A DNA stretch of 64,000 nt, taken from positions 336,169,029 to 336,233,028 of the forward strand of contig NC_058522.1 of NCBI RefSeq assembly GCF_904849725.1. The letters run 5' to 3'. The notes under the pieces are model-generated. The model saw nothing but the letters and a program-made list of their open reading frames with translations. It made no database searches and was not told the DNA's origin. Source of the stretch: Hordeum vulgare subsp. vulgare (lineage: Eukaryota > Streptophyta > Magnoliopsida > Poales > Poaceae). This document shows positions 33,666-44,510 of this stretch, in pieces. The position numbers were made by a program, and so were the translations under genes. Positions within the stretch are counted from its first letter, which is position 1. Each line of letters opens with the position of its first letter.

Positions 33666-35484
33666 TGTTGGAATTATGCCCTAGAGGCAATAATAAATAT
33701 AGTTATTATTATAATTCCTGTATCAAGATAATCGTTTATTATCCATGCTATAATTGTATTGAATGAAGACTCATTTACATGTGTGGATACATAGACAAAA
33801 CACCATCCCTAGCAAGCCTCTAGTTGGCTAGCCAGTTGATCAAAGATAGTCAGTGTCTTCTGATTATGAGCAAAGTGTTGTTGCTTGATAACTGGATCAC
33901 GTCATTAGGAGAATCACGTGATGGACTAGACCCAAACTAATAGACGTAGCATGTTGATCGTGTCATTTTGTTGCTACTGTTTTCTGCGTGTCAAGTATTT
34001 ATTCCTATGACCATGAGATCATATAACTCACTGACACCGGAGGAATGCTTTGTGTGTATCAAACATCGCAACGTAACTGGGTGACTATAAAGATGCTCTA
34101 CAGGTATCTCCGAAGGTGTTAGTTGAGTTAGTATGGATCAAGACTGGGATTTGTCACTCCATGTGACGGAGAGGTATCTCGGGGCCCACTCGGTAATACA
34201 ACATCACACACAAGCCTTGCAAGCAATGTAACTTAGTGTAAGTTGCGGGATCTTGTATTACGGAATGAGTAAAGAGACTTGCCGGTAAACGAGATTGAAA
34301 TAGGTATGCGGATAATGACGATCGAATCTCGGGCAAGTAACATACCGAAGAACAAAGGGAATGACATACGGGATTATATGAATCCTTGGCACTGAGGTTC
34401 AAACGATAAGATCTTCGTAGAATATGTAGGATCCAATATGGGCATCCAGGTCCCGCTATTGGATATTTACCGAGGAGTCTCTCGGGTCATGTCTGCATAG
34501 TTCTCGAACCCGCAGGGTTTGCACACTTAAGGTTCAACGTTGTTTTATGCGTATTTGAGTTATGTGGTTGGTTACCGAATGTTGTTCGGAGTCCCGGATG
34601 AGATCACGGACGTCACGAGGGTTTCCGGAATGGTCCGGAAACGAAGATTGATATATAGGATGACCTCATTTGATTACTGGAAGGTTTTCGGAGTTACCGG
34701 GAATGTACCGGGAATGACGAATGGGTTCCGGGAGTTCACCAGGGGGGCAACCCACCCCGGGGAAGCCCATAGGCCTTGAGGGTGGCACACCAGCCCTTAG
34801 TGGGCTGGTGGGACAGCCCAAAAGGCTCTATGCGCCAAGGAGAAGAAAATCAAGAGAGAAAGAAAAGAAAAAGGAGGAGGTGGGAAGGAAGGGGGACTCC
34901 CTCCCACCAAACCAAGTCCAACTCGGTTTGGGTGGGAGAGTCCTCCCCCTTGGACTCGGCCGACCCCCTTGGGGCTCCTTGAGCCCCAAGGCAAGGTCCC
35001 CTCCCTCCCACCTACATATACGGAGGTTTTAGGGCTGATTTGAGACGATTTTTCCACGGCAGCCCGACCACATACCTCCACGGTTTTTCCTCTAGATCGC
35101 GTTCTGCGGAGCTCGGGCGGAGCCCTGCTGAGACAAGGTCATCACCAACCTCCGGAGCGCCGTCACGCTGCCGAAGAACTCTTCTACCTCTCCGTCTCTC
35201 TTGCTGGATCAAGAAGGCCGAGATCAACGTCGAGCTGTACGTGTGCTGAACGCGGAGGTGCCGTCCGTTCGGTACTAGATCGTGGGACTGATCGCGGGAT
35301 TGTTCGCGGGGCGGATCGAGGGACGTGAGGACGTTGCACTACATCAACCGCGTTCTCTAACGCTTCTGTTGTACGGTCTACGAGGGTACGTAGATCACTC
35401 ATCCCCTCTCGTAGATGGACATCACCATGATAGGTCTTCATGCGCGTAGGAAAATTTTTGTTTCCCATGCGACGTTCCCCAACA
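33666..35484 (+). repeat. Copia-2 5' LTR
   Basis: 1,819 bp, TG...CA ends. The TATA region reads CTACATATACGG (about 35012), weaker than CTATATATACGG in the 3' LTR. Small ORFs in it recur in the 3' LTR and in Copia-4 and are not genes. Confidence 0.95.
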
Positions 35485-36741
35485 GTGGCATCATGAGCTA
35501 GGTTCATGCGTAGATGTCTTCTCGAGTAGAACACAAAAGTTTTTGTGGGCGGTGATGTGCGTTTTGCTGCCCTCCTTAGTCTTTTCTTGATTCCGCGGTA
35601 TTGTTGGATTGAAGCGGCTTGGACCGACATTACTCGTACGCTTACGAGAGACTGGTTTCATCGTTACGAGTATCCCCCTTTGCTCAAAGATGACTGGCAA
35701 GTGTCGGTTTCTCCAACTTTAGTTGAATCGGATTTGACCGAGGAGGTCCTTCGATGAGGTTAAATAGCAACTCATATATCTCCGTTGTGGTGTTTGCGTA
35801 AGTAAGATGCGATCCTACTAGATACCCTTGGTCACCACGTAAAACATGCAACAACAAAATTAGAGGACGTCTAACTTGTTTTTGCAGGGTATGCTTGTGA
35901 TGCGATATGGCCAACGATGTGATGTGATATATTGGATGTATGAGATGATCATGTTGTAATAGAAATATCGACTTGCACGTCGATGGTACGGCAACCGGCA
36001 GGAGCCATAGGGTTGTCTTTATACTAACGTTTGTGCTTGCAGATGCGTTTACTATTTTGCTAGGATGTAGCTTTAGTAGTAATAGCATGAGTAGCACGAC
36101 AACCCCGATGGCAACACGTTGATGGATGATCATGGTGTGGCGCTGGTGACAAGAAGATCGTGCCAGGTGCTTTGGTGATGGAGATCAAGAAGCACGTGAT
36201 GATGGCCATATCATGTCACTTATGAATTGCATGTGATGTTAATCCTTTTATGCACCTTATTTTTCTTAGAACGACGGTAGCATTATGAGGTGATCTCTCA
36301 CTAAAATTTCAAGACGAAATTGTGTTCTCCCCGACTGTGCACCGTTGCTACAGTTCGTCGTTTCGAGACACCACGTGATGATCGGGTGTGATAGACTCAA
36401 CGTTCACATACAACGGGTGCAAAACAGTTGCGCACGCGGAACACTCGGGTTAAGCTTGACGAGCCTAGCATGTGCAGACATGGCCTCGGAACACATGAGA
36501 CTGAAAGGTCGATCATGAATCATATAGATGATATGATTAGCATAGTGATGCTTACCACTGAAACTATACTCAACTCACGTGATGATTAGACTTGGGATAG
36601 TGTAAGTGGATCATGAACCACTCAAATGACTAGAGAGATGTACTTTTTGAGTGGGAGTTTAGCATATAATTTGATTAAGTTAAACTCTAATTATCTTGAA
36701 CATAGTCTAAGTCCACTTTGAATATATTTGTGTTGTAGATC
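35485..36741 (+). other. Copia-2 primer-binding site and leader
   Basis: GTGGCATCATGAGCTAGG directly follows the LTR: a divergent initiator-Met tRNA primer site (the canonical form is TGGTATCAGAGC). The remaining 1.2 kb is untranslated leader, closely matched by Copia-4 (61323-62560). Confidence 0.8.
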
Positions 36742-36981
36742 ATGGCTCACGCGACAGTCATCCTGAATTTTAATACGTTCCTAGAGAAAGCTAAGTTGAA
36801 AGATGATGGAAGCAACTTTGTAGACTAGGCTCGTAATCTTAAGCTAATCTTACAAGCTGGAAAGAAGGATTATGTCCTTAATGCTGCGCTACGAGATGAA
36901 CCACCCGCTACGGCTGATCAGGATGTTAAGAACGCTTGGTTAGCACGTAAGGAGGACTACTCAATAGTTCAATGTGCAGTC

Positions 36982-39900
36982 TTGTATGGCTTAGAATCGG
37001 GACTTCAACGTCGCTTTGAGCGTCATGGAGCATTTGAGATGTTCCAGGAGTTGAAGTTTATCTTTCAGAAGAACGCCCGGATCGAGAGGTATGAGACCTC
37101 CGATAAATTCTATGCTTGCAAGATGGAGGAAAACTCGTCTGTCAGTGAATATGTGCTCAAAATGTCTGGGTACTCAAACCGTCTAGCTGAGCTGGGGATT
37201 GAACTCCCGCAAGAGGCTATCACTGACAGAATCCTTCAATCACTGCCGCCAAGCTATAAAGGCTTTGTGTTGAACTACAACATGCAAGGGATGAACAAGT
37301 CTCCCGGCGAGTTGTTTGCGATGCTGAAAGTCGCAGAGTCTGAACTTCGTAAAGAGAATCAAGTGTTGATGGTGAATAAGACCACTAGTTTCAAGAGAAA
37401 CGGGAAAGGCAAGAAGGGCAATTCGAAGAAGAGCGGCAAGCCTGTTGCCAATCTGCCGAAGAAACCCAAAGCTGGACCTAAGCCTGAAACGGAGTGTTAC
37501 TATTGCAAGGGTACGGGTCAATGGAAGCGCAATTGCCCCAAGTATCTGGCAGATAAGAAGGCGGGCAAGGAAAAAACAGGTATATTTGATATACATGTTA
37601 TTGATGTGTACTTAACCGGCTCTCGTAGTAGTGCCTGGGTATTTGATACCGGTTCTGTTGCTCATATTTGCAACTCGAAACAGGAACTGCGGAATAGACG
37701 AAGGCTGGCGAAAGATGAAGTGATGATGCGCGTAGGAAATGGTTCCAAGGTTGATGCAATCGCCGTCGGCACAGTATCACTTCAGCTACCGTCGGGATTA
37801 GTGATGAACTTAAATCATTGTTATTTAGTGCCTGCGTTGAGCATGAACATTATATCTGGATCTTGTTTATTGCGAGACGGTTACTCTTTTAAGTCAGAGA
37901 ATAATGGTTGTTCTATTTCTATGAGTAACATCTTTTATGGTCATGCACCGAATGTGAGAGGATTGTTCATATTGAATCTTGATAGCGATACGCATATACA
38001 TAACATTGAGACCAAAAGAGTTAGAGTAAACAATGATAGCACCATATTTTTGTGGCACTGCCGCTTAGGTCATATTGGTGTAAAGCGCATGAAGAAACTC
38101 CATGCTGATGGACTTTTGGAGTCACTTGACTTTGATTCACTTGACACGTGCGAACCATGTCTCATGGGCAAGATGACTAAGACTCCGTTCTCCGGAACAA
38201 TGGAGCGTGCAAGTGACTTATTGGAAATCATACATACCGATGTGTGTGGTCCGATGAGCGTGGAGGCACGCGGCGGATATCATTATTTTCTCACCTTCAC
38301 TGACGATTTGAGTAGATATGGTTATGTCTACTTGATGAAGCACAAGTCTGAAACATTTGAAAAGTTCAAGAAATTTCAGAGTGAAGTGGAAAATCATCGT
38401 AACAAGAAGATCAAGTTCCTACGGTCTGATCGTGGGGGTGAATATCTGAGTTTCGAGTTTGGTGATCACTTAAGACAATGTGGAATTGTTTCGCAGTTGA
38501 CACCGCCTCGAACACCACAGCGTAATGGTGTGTCCGAACGTCGTAATCGTACTTTATTAGAGATGGTGCGATCTATGATGTCTCTTACTGATTTGCCGTT
38601 ATCGTTTTGGGGTTATGCATTAGAAACAGCTGCATTCACTTTAAATAGGGCACCATCAAAATCCGTTGAGACGACACCATACGAACTGTGGTATGGCAAA
38701 AGACCAAAGTTGTCGTTTCTTAAAGTTTGGGGATGTGATGCTTATGTCAAAAAGCTTCAGCCTGAAAAGCTGGAACCCAAAGCGGAAAAGTGCGTCTTCA
38801 TAGGTTACCCAAAAGAGACAGTTGGGTACACCTTCTATCTCAAATCCGAGGGCAATGTGTTTGTTGCTAAAAATGGAGCTTTTCTCGAGAAGGAGTTTCT
38901 CTCGAGAGAATTGAGTGGGAGGAAGATAGAACTTGACGAGGTTGTCGAACCTCTCATCCCTCTGGATGGTGGCGCAGGGCAGGGGGAAACCTCTGTCGTT
39001 GCGACGCCAGTTGAGGAGGAAGTTAATGATGATGATCATGAAACTCCAGTTCAAGTTTCTGTTGAACCACGCAGGTCGACGAGATCACGTGCTGCTCCAG
39101 AGTGGTACGGTAATCCCGTCTTGTCAATCATGTTGTTAGACAACAATGAACCTGCAAATTATGAAGAAGCAATGGTGGGGCCAGATTCCAACAAATGGCT
39201 AGAAGCCATGAAATCCGAGATAGGATCCATGTATGAGAACAAAGTGTGGACTTTGGAGATACTACCTGAGGGCCGCAAGGCTATTCAGAACAAATGGATC
39301 TTTAAGAAGAAGACGGACGCTGACGGCAGTGTGACCGTTTATAAAGCTCGACTTGTGGCAAAGGGTTTTTCACAAGTTCCAGGAGTTGACTACGATGAGA
39401 CTTTCTCACGTGTAGCGATGCTTAAGTCCGTCAGAATCATGTTAGCAATAGCTGCATTTTTTGATTATGAAATCTGGCAGATGGATGTCAAAACGGCGTT
39501 CCTTAACGGTTTCCTTAAAGAAGAGTTGTATATGATACAACCCGAAGGTTTTGTCGATCCTAAGAATGCTAACAAGGTGTGCAAGCTCCAGCGATCCATT
39601 TATGGACTGGTGCAAGCATCTCGGAGTTGGAACAAACGCTTTCATGAGGTAATCAAAGCATTTGGGTTTATACAAGTGGTTGGAGAATCTTGTATTTACA
39701 AGAAAGTGAGTGGGAGCTCTGTGGCGTTTCTAATATTATATGTGGATGACATATTACTGATTGGAAACAACGTAGAGTTTTTGGAGAGCATAAAAGGTTA
39801 CTTGAATAAAAGTTTCTCTATGAAGGACCTAGGAGAAGCTGCTTACATTCTAGGCATTAAGATTTATAGGGATAGATCAAAACGCCTGATAGGACTTTCA

Positions 39901-40722
39901 CAAAGCACATACCTTGATAAAGTTCTGAAGAGGTTCAAAATGGAACAGTCCAAGAAAGGGTTCTTGCCAGTTCTACAAGGTACGAAATTGAGTAAGACTC
40001 AGTGCCCAGCAACTGATGAAGATAGAGAGCATATGCGCTCCGTCCCCTATGCTTCAGCCATAGGTTCTATCATGTATGCAATGCTGTGCACTAGACCGGA
40101 TGTTAGCCTGGCCATAAGTATGGCAGGTAGGTTCCAGAGTAATCCAGGAGTGGATCACTGGACAGCGGTCAAGAATATCCTGAAGTACCTGAAAAGGACT
40201 AAGGAGATGTTTCTCGTATATGGAGGTGACGAAGAGCTCGCCGTAAAAGGTTACGTCGATGCAAGCTTTGACACAGATCTGGACGACTCTAAGTCGCAAA
40301 CCGGATACGTATTTATTCTTAATGGGGGTGCAGTAAGCTGGTGCAGTTCCAAGCAAAGCGTCGTAGCAGATTCTACATGTGAAGCGGAGTACATGGCTGC
40401 CTCGGAGGCGGCTAAGGAAGGTGTCTGGATGAAGCAGTTCATGACGGATCTTGGAGTGGTGCCAAGCGCACTGAATCCAATAACCTTGTTCTGTGACAAC
40501 ATTGGTGCCATTGCCTTAGCAAAGGAACCACGGTTTCACAAGAAGACCAGACACATCAAACGACGCTTCAACCTCATCCGCGACTACGTCGAGGAAGAGG
40601 ACGTAAATATATGCAAAGTGCACACGGATCTGAATGTAGCAGACCCGCTGACTAAACCTCTTCCACGGCCAAAACATGATCAACACCAGAACTGTATGGG
40701 TGTTAGATTTATTACAATGTAA
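36982..40722 (+). CDS. Copia-2 gag-pol polyprotein (frame starts at 36742 with one in-frame stop)
   Basis: The full frame begins at the gag ATG at 36742 (MAHATVILNFNTFLEK) and spans 1,326 codons, but codon 29 is TAG where relatives have Trp (36826-36828). From the next ATG (36982) 1,246 codons are open. Counting from 36742: zinc knuckle CYYCKGTGQWKRNC at 252-265, with Gln in place of the zinc-binding His; protease DTG at 302; integrase HHCC-like region (LWHCRLGHIGVKRMKKLH); integrase catalytic triad D500, D563, E599, which is a D,D(35)E spacing; reverse transcriptase with YVDD at 1000-1003; RNase H with its first Asp at 1173 and CEAEYMAA later. The motif ETFSPVA reads ETFSRVA. It copies RNA to DNA and integrates it; particles form in the cytoplasm. 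Probably defective because of the gag stop and the knuckle change. Confidence 0.95.
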   Translation: MYGLESGLQRRFERHGAFEMFQELKFIFQKNARIERYETSDKFYACKMEENSSVSEYVLKMSGYSNRLAELGIELPQEAITDRILQSLPPSYKGFVLNYNMQGMNKSPGELFAMLKVAESELRKENQVLMVNKTTSFKRNGKGKKGNSKKSGKPVANLPKKPKAGPKPETECYYCKGTGQWKRNCPKYLADKKAGKEKTGIFDIHVIDVYLTGSRSSAWVFDTGSVAHICNSKQELRNRRRLAKDEVMMRVGNGSKVDAIAVGTVSLQLPSGLVMNLNHCYLVPALSMNIISGSCLLRDGYSFKSENNGCSISMSNIFYGHAPNVRGLFILNLDSDTHIHNIETKRVRVNNDSTIFLWHCRLGHIGVKRMKKLHADGLLESLDFDSLDTCEPCLMGKMTKTPFSGTMERASDLLEIIHTDVCGPMSVEARGGYHYFLTFTDDLSRYGYVYLMKHKSETFEKFKKFQSEVENHRNKKIKFLRSDRGGEYLSFEFGDHLRQCGIVSQLTPPRTPQRNGVSERRNRTLLEMVRSMMSLTDLPLSFWGYALETAAFTLNRAPSKSVETTPYELWYGKRPKLSFLKVWGCDAYVKKLQPEKLEPKAEKCVFIGYPKETVGYTFYLKSEGNVFVAKNGAFLEKEFLSRELSGRKIELDEVVEPLIPLDGGAGQGETSVVATPVEEEVNDDDHETPVQVSVEPRRSTRSRAAPEWYGNPVLSIMLLDNNEPANYEEAMVGPDSNKWLEAMKSEIGSMYENKVWTLEILPEGRKAIQNKWIFKKKTDADGSVTVYKARLVAKGFSQVPGVDYDETFSRVAMLKSVRIMLAIAAFFDYEIWQMDVKTAFLNGFLKEELYMIQPEGFVDPKNANKVCKLQRSIYGLVQASRSWNKRFHEVIKAFGFIQVVGESCIYKKVSGSSVAFLILYVDDILLIGNNVEFLESIKGYLNKSFSMKDLGEAAYILGIKIYRDRSKRLIGLSQSTYLDKVLKRFKMEQSKKGFLPVLQGTKLSKTQCPATDEDREHMRSVPYASAIGSIMYAMLCTRPDVSLAISMAGRFQSNPGVDHWTAVKNILKYLKRTKEMFLVYGGDEELAVKGYVDASFDTDLDDSKSQTGYVFILNGGAVSWCSSKQSVVADSTCEAEYMAASEAAKEGVWMKQFMTDLGVVPSALNPITLFCDNIGAIALAKEPRFHKKTRHIKRRFNLIRDYVEEEDVNICKVHTDLNVADPLTKPLPRPKHDQHQNCMGVRFITM

Positions 40723-40763
40723 TTCACAGGGCGATGTGAGGGCTGGATTATTGACTCTAGTGC

Positions 40764-40774
40764 AAGTGGGAGAC
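40764..40774 (+). other. Copia-2 polypurine tract
   Basis: AAGTGGGAGAC immediately precedes the 3' LTR; the same tract precedes the LTR start of Copia-3 at 51069. It primes plus-strand DNA synthesis. Confidence 0.8.
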
Positions 40775-42593
40775 TGTTGGAATTATACCCTAGAGGCAAT
40801 AATAAATATAGTTATTATTATAATTCCTGTATCAAGATAATCGTTTATTATCCATGCTATAATTGTATTGAATGAAGACTCATTTACATGTGTGCATACA
40901 TAGACAAAACACCATCCCTAGCAAGCCTCTAGTTGGCTAGCCAGTTGATCAAAGATAGTCAGTGTCTTCTGATTATGAACAAAGTGTTGTTGCTTGATAA
41001 CTGGATCACGTCATTAGGAGAATCACGTGATGTACTAGACCCAAACTAATAGACGTAGCATGTTGATCGTGTCATTTTGTTGCTACTGTTTTCTGCATGT
41101 CAAGTATTTATTCCTATGACCATGAGATCATATAACTCACTGACACCGGAGGAATGCTTTGTGTGTATCAAACGTCGCAACGTAACTGGGTGACTATAGA
41201 GATGCTCTACAGGTATCTCCGAAGGTTTTAGTTGAGTTAGTATGGATCAAGACTGGGATTTGTCACTCCGTGTGACGGAGAGGTATCTCGGGGCCCACTC
41301 GGTAATACAACATCACACACAAGCCTTGCAAGCAATTTAACTTAGTGTAAGTTGCGGGATCTTGTATTACGGAACGAGTAAAGAGACTTGCCGGTAAACG
41401 AGATTGAAATAGGTATGCGGATACTGACGATCGAATCTCGGGCAAGTAACATACCGAAGGACAAAGGGAATGACATACGGGTTTATATGAATCCTTGGCA
41501 CTGAGGTTCAAACGATAAGATCTTCGTAGAATATGTAGGATCCAATATGGGCATCCAGGTCCCGCTATTGGATATTGACCGAGGAGTCTCTCGGGTCATG
41601 TCTGCATAGTTCTCGAACCCGCAGGGTCTGCACACTTAAGGTTCGACGTTGTTTTATGCGTATTTGAGTTATGTGGTTGGTTACCGAATGTTGTTCGGAG
41701 TCCCGGATGAGATCACGGACATCACGAGGGTTTCCGGAATGGTCCGGAAACGAAGATTGTTATATAGGATGACCTCATTTGATTACCGGAAGGTTTTCGG
41801 AGTTACCGGGAATGTACCGGGAATGACGAATGGGTTCCGGGAGTTCACCGGGGGGGGCAACCCACCCCGGGGAAGCCCATAGGCCTTGGGGGTGGTACAC
41901 AAGCCCTTAGTGGGCTGGTGGGACAGCCCAAAAGGCTCTATGCACCAAGGAGAAGAAAATCAAGAGAGAAAGAAAAAAAAGGAGGAGGTGGGAAGGAAGG
42001 GGGACTCCCTCCCACCAAACCAAGTCCAACTCGGTTTGGGGGGGAGAGTCCTCCCCCTTGGACTCGGCCGACCCCCTTGGGGCTCCTTGAGCCCCAAGGC
42101 AAGGTCCCCTCCCTCCCACCTATATATACGGAGGTTTTAAGGCTGATTTGAGACGATTTTTCCACGGCAGCCCGACCACATACCTCCACGGTTTTTCCTC
42201 TAGATCGCGTTTCTGCAGAGCTCGGGTGGAGCCCTGCTGAGACAAGGTCATCACCAACCTCCGGAGCGCCGTCACGCTGCCGGAGAACTCTTCTACCTCT
42301 CCGTCTCTCTTGATGGATCAAGAAGACCGAGATCAACGTCGAGCTGTACGTGTGCTGAACGCGGAGGTGCCGTCCGTTCGGTACTAGATAGTGGGACTGA
42401 TCGCGGGATTGTTCGCGGGGCGGATCGAGGGACGTGAGGACGTTCCACTACATCAACCGCGTTCTCTAACGCTTCTGCTGTACGGTCTACGAGGGTACGT
42501 AGATCACTCATCCCCTCTCGTAGATGGACATCACCATGATAGGTCTTCGTGCGCGTAGGAAATTTTTTGTTTCCCATGCGACGTTCCCCAACA
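40775..42593 (+). repeat. Copia-2 3' LTR
   Basis: 1,819 bp; near-identical partner of the 5' LTR, with its start mutated to TGTTGGAATTATACCC. Confidence 0.95.
42121..42129 (+). promoter_or_regulatory. TATA box in Copia-2 3' LTR
   Basis: TATATATAC in a GC-rich surrounding, followed by CGGAGGTTTTAAGGC. This copy is better preserved than the 5' LTR one and could drive transcription outward into flanking DNA. Confidence 0.5.
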
Positions 42594-42846
42594 ATTTTAT
42601 ACCTATCTCTATCAGATCACGTCCTTGCAAATAACTGTGAAGGGATTGACAACCCCTTTATAGCGTTGGGTGCAAGTGTTTTATTATTTGTGTAGGTACT
42701 ACTATTGGAGCCTTGCTTGTTCCTCCTACTAGATTGATACCTTGGTTCTCAACAAACTGAGGAAAATACTTATCTACTTTGCTGCATCACCCTTTCCTAC
42801 CCAAGGGAAAACCAATGCAAGCTCAAGAATTAGCAAGAAGGATTTC

Positions 42847-42864
42847 TAGCGCCGTTGCCGGGGA
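42847..42864 (+). other. Gypsy-1 primer-binding site (tRNA-Asp type)
   Basis: TAGCGCCGTTGCCGGGGA differs by one base from TGGCGCCGTTGCCGGGGA, the primer site typical of Athila/Tat-lineage Gypsy elements. It lies 11 bp past the LTR end. Confidence 0.85.
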
Positions 42865-43075
42865 GGATACATAGCAAGATCATGCTTACCACGTACCCAT
42901 CACAAACTCATCTCTTGCATTTACTTTATTTGCCATTTGCCTCTCATTTTCCTCTCCCCCACTTCTAAAACAATTTTCAGAAAATACCAAAACGATTTGC
43001 CTATTTTATTCGCCTTTTTTTCGTTCGTCTTTTCGTTTGCTTCTCGTTTGCTTAGGTGTTAGATCGCTTAAACTC

Positions 43076-43788
43076 ATGGCTGGCCTTGCCACTATCGCTA
43101 GTATTCATGAGAATGAAGTTCTTAATTTTAAGCAAAGGGAAGGAGAAAACTTAAAAGATGCTTGGTATAGAATTTGCAATGCTCAAAATAAATCTATTCG
43201 CAGGCAATCTACTACCGTTCTCCTTCGCAATTTTTATGTGGGTGTCTCTCCTTGGAATAGATATGTTTTGGATACCATTATGGGAGGAAACTTCTTGGGA
43301 AGCTATACCTTTGATTCTTATAATGCTATGACAAATCTGGTAGGTTCACTCCCACTCATGATTAATTAAACAATCTTAACCTTAGAACATGTGATACCAA
43401 GGCTTGATGTTATTGAAAATAAAGTACCGTAGAACTCATTAAAAACTTGGACAAAAATATTCATAATCATATTACTCAATTTGTATCTAAGGTAGGAGTT
43501 ACTTTAAAAAACTTAACGGAAAAGGAACCCATAGTTAACAAAAAAATTGATCAAGATTCTTCTAGAATTGGAAAGCTTGAGGACATTATTACCAACTTGG
43601 GTTCTGCCTTTGCCTCTATTCAAACCACTCCTCCTCCTAAAACTGCCAAGTTTATTTATGTTCCTAAAAATAAGGGTGAATCCTCTAAAAAAGGTGATGA
43701 AGATCTTAAGATGATAAGCGTTCACCCTAGCTTTATTAAAGAACTCATTACTACAAGTGAAATTCTCGATTCTCACCTAGGAGTCTGA
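43076..43788 (+). pseudogene. Gypsy-1 gag remnant
   Basis: The first part starts MAGLATIASIHENEVLNFKQ and contains GENLKDAWYRICNAQNKS and FYVGVSPWNRYVLDTIMGG, the gag pattern of Athila-like Triticeae elements. It stops at 43369. A second open part (43447-43788) encodes a Lys-rich region with KLEDIITNLGSAFASIQTT, the gag C-terminal spacer. No zinc knuckle, protease or polymerase follows. Non-autonomous and broken. Confidence 0.75.
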
Positions 43789-44510
43789 TTATTGATAAAA
43801 CCATAGGATTTTCTAATGTTCACAAGTGTGCAATTGAGGAGTTGCATACCAAAGATGATAATACCTAGATCTATTGAATTATGCCTAGCTAGGGGCGTTA
43901 AATAATAGCGTTTGATGGGAGGCAACCCAATTTTATTTGTTTTGCTTTTGTTTTGTTTCTGTTTTTTAAGTAATGCACATATTATTACCTATGTAATAGT
44001 TGTGTTTTCTTGTGTTAATTAGTGTTTGAGCCAAGTAAGACCTTTGGGATGGTCTATGGTGTTTGCAAGTTGATTTTGCTAGAACATAGAAACTTTCTCT
44101 CTCAGTCCAGGAATTTTATAAATTTACTGGAACGTGCTTTTGATATGATTTTTTTACAAAATATTTATTTACAGTTTTTCCAGATTGTCCTAATTTTTCA
44201 GAATTTTTGAAAGTACAGAAGTATTCTAAGTAAACAGATTGCTACAGACTGTTCAGTTTTTGACAGATTCTGTTTTCTTTGTGGTGTTTGCTTATTTTGA
44301 TGAATCTATGGGTTATCTCGGGGGGTATGAACCATGGAGAAGTTGGAATACAGTAAATATTACATCAGTTTAAATAAATAATGAGTTCACACTAGTACCT
44401 AAAGTGCTAATTTATTTTCTTATACTAACGGATCTTATGAGTTTTTTGTCGAGTTTTGTGTTGTAAAGTTTTCAAGTTTTGGGTAAAGATTTAAAGGACT
44501 ATGGAATAAG
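43789..44510 (+). other. Gypsy-1 internal non-coding region
   Basis: Includes GCCTAGCTAGGGGCGTTAAA and TGGGAGGCAACCCAATTTTA, phrases I recognise from Triticeae Athila-like internal regions. The last 208 bp (44303-44510) are duplicated at 51131-51337. Confidence 0.65.

Larger units (their letters stand above)
33666..42593 (+). mobile_element. Copia-2, nearly intact Angela/BARE-like LTR retrotransposon
   Basis: 8,928 bp. Both LTRs are 1,819 bp, starting TGTTGGAATTAT and ending CCCCAACA, with a perfect ATTTT duplication (33661-33665 and 42594-42598). Order: 5' LTR, primer site, leader, gag-pol in a single frame, polypurine tract, 3' LTR. A hand alignment of the two LTRs gives about 38 substitutions (about 2 percent). 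The only frame lesion in gag-pol is one TAG in gag. It is the youngest-looking long element here and closest to Copia-4. Confidence 0.96.

Noticed and set aside
34540..34779. Conserved ORFs repeated at 41649 and 60380
   Set aside because: Same LTR segment of Copia-2 and Copia-4; conservation comes from repeat identity.
36982..40722. Treating the 1,246-codon ORF as a host gene
   Set aside because: All domains and flanking LTRs show a Copia polyprotein.
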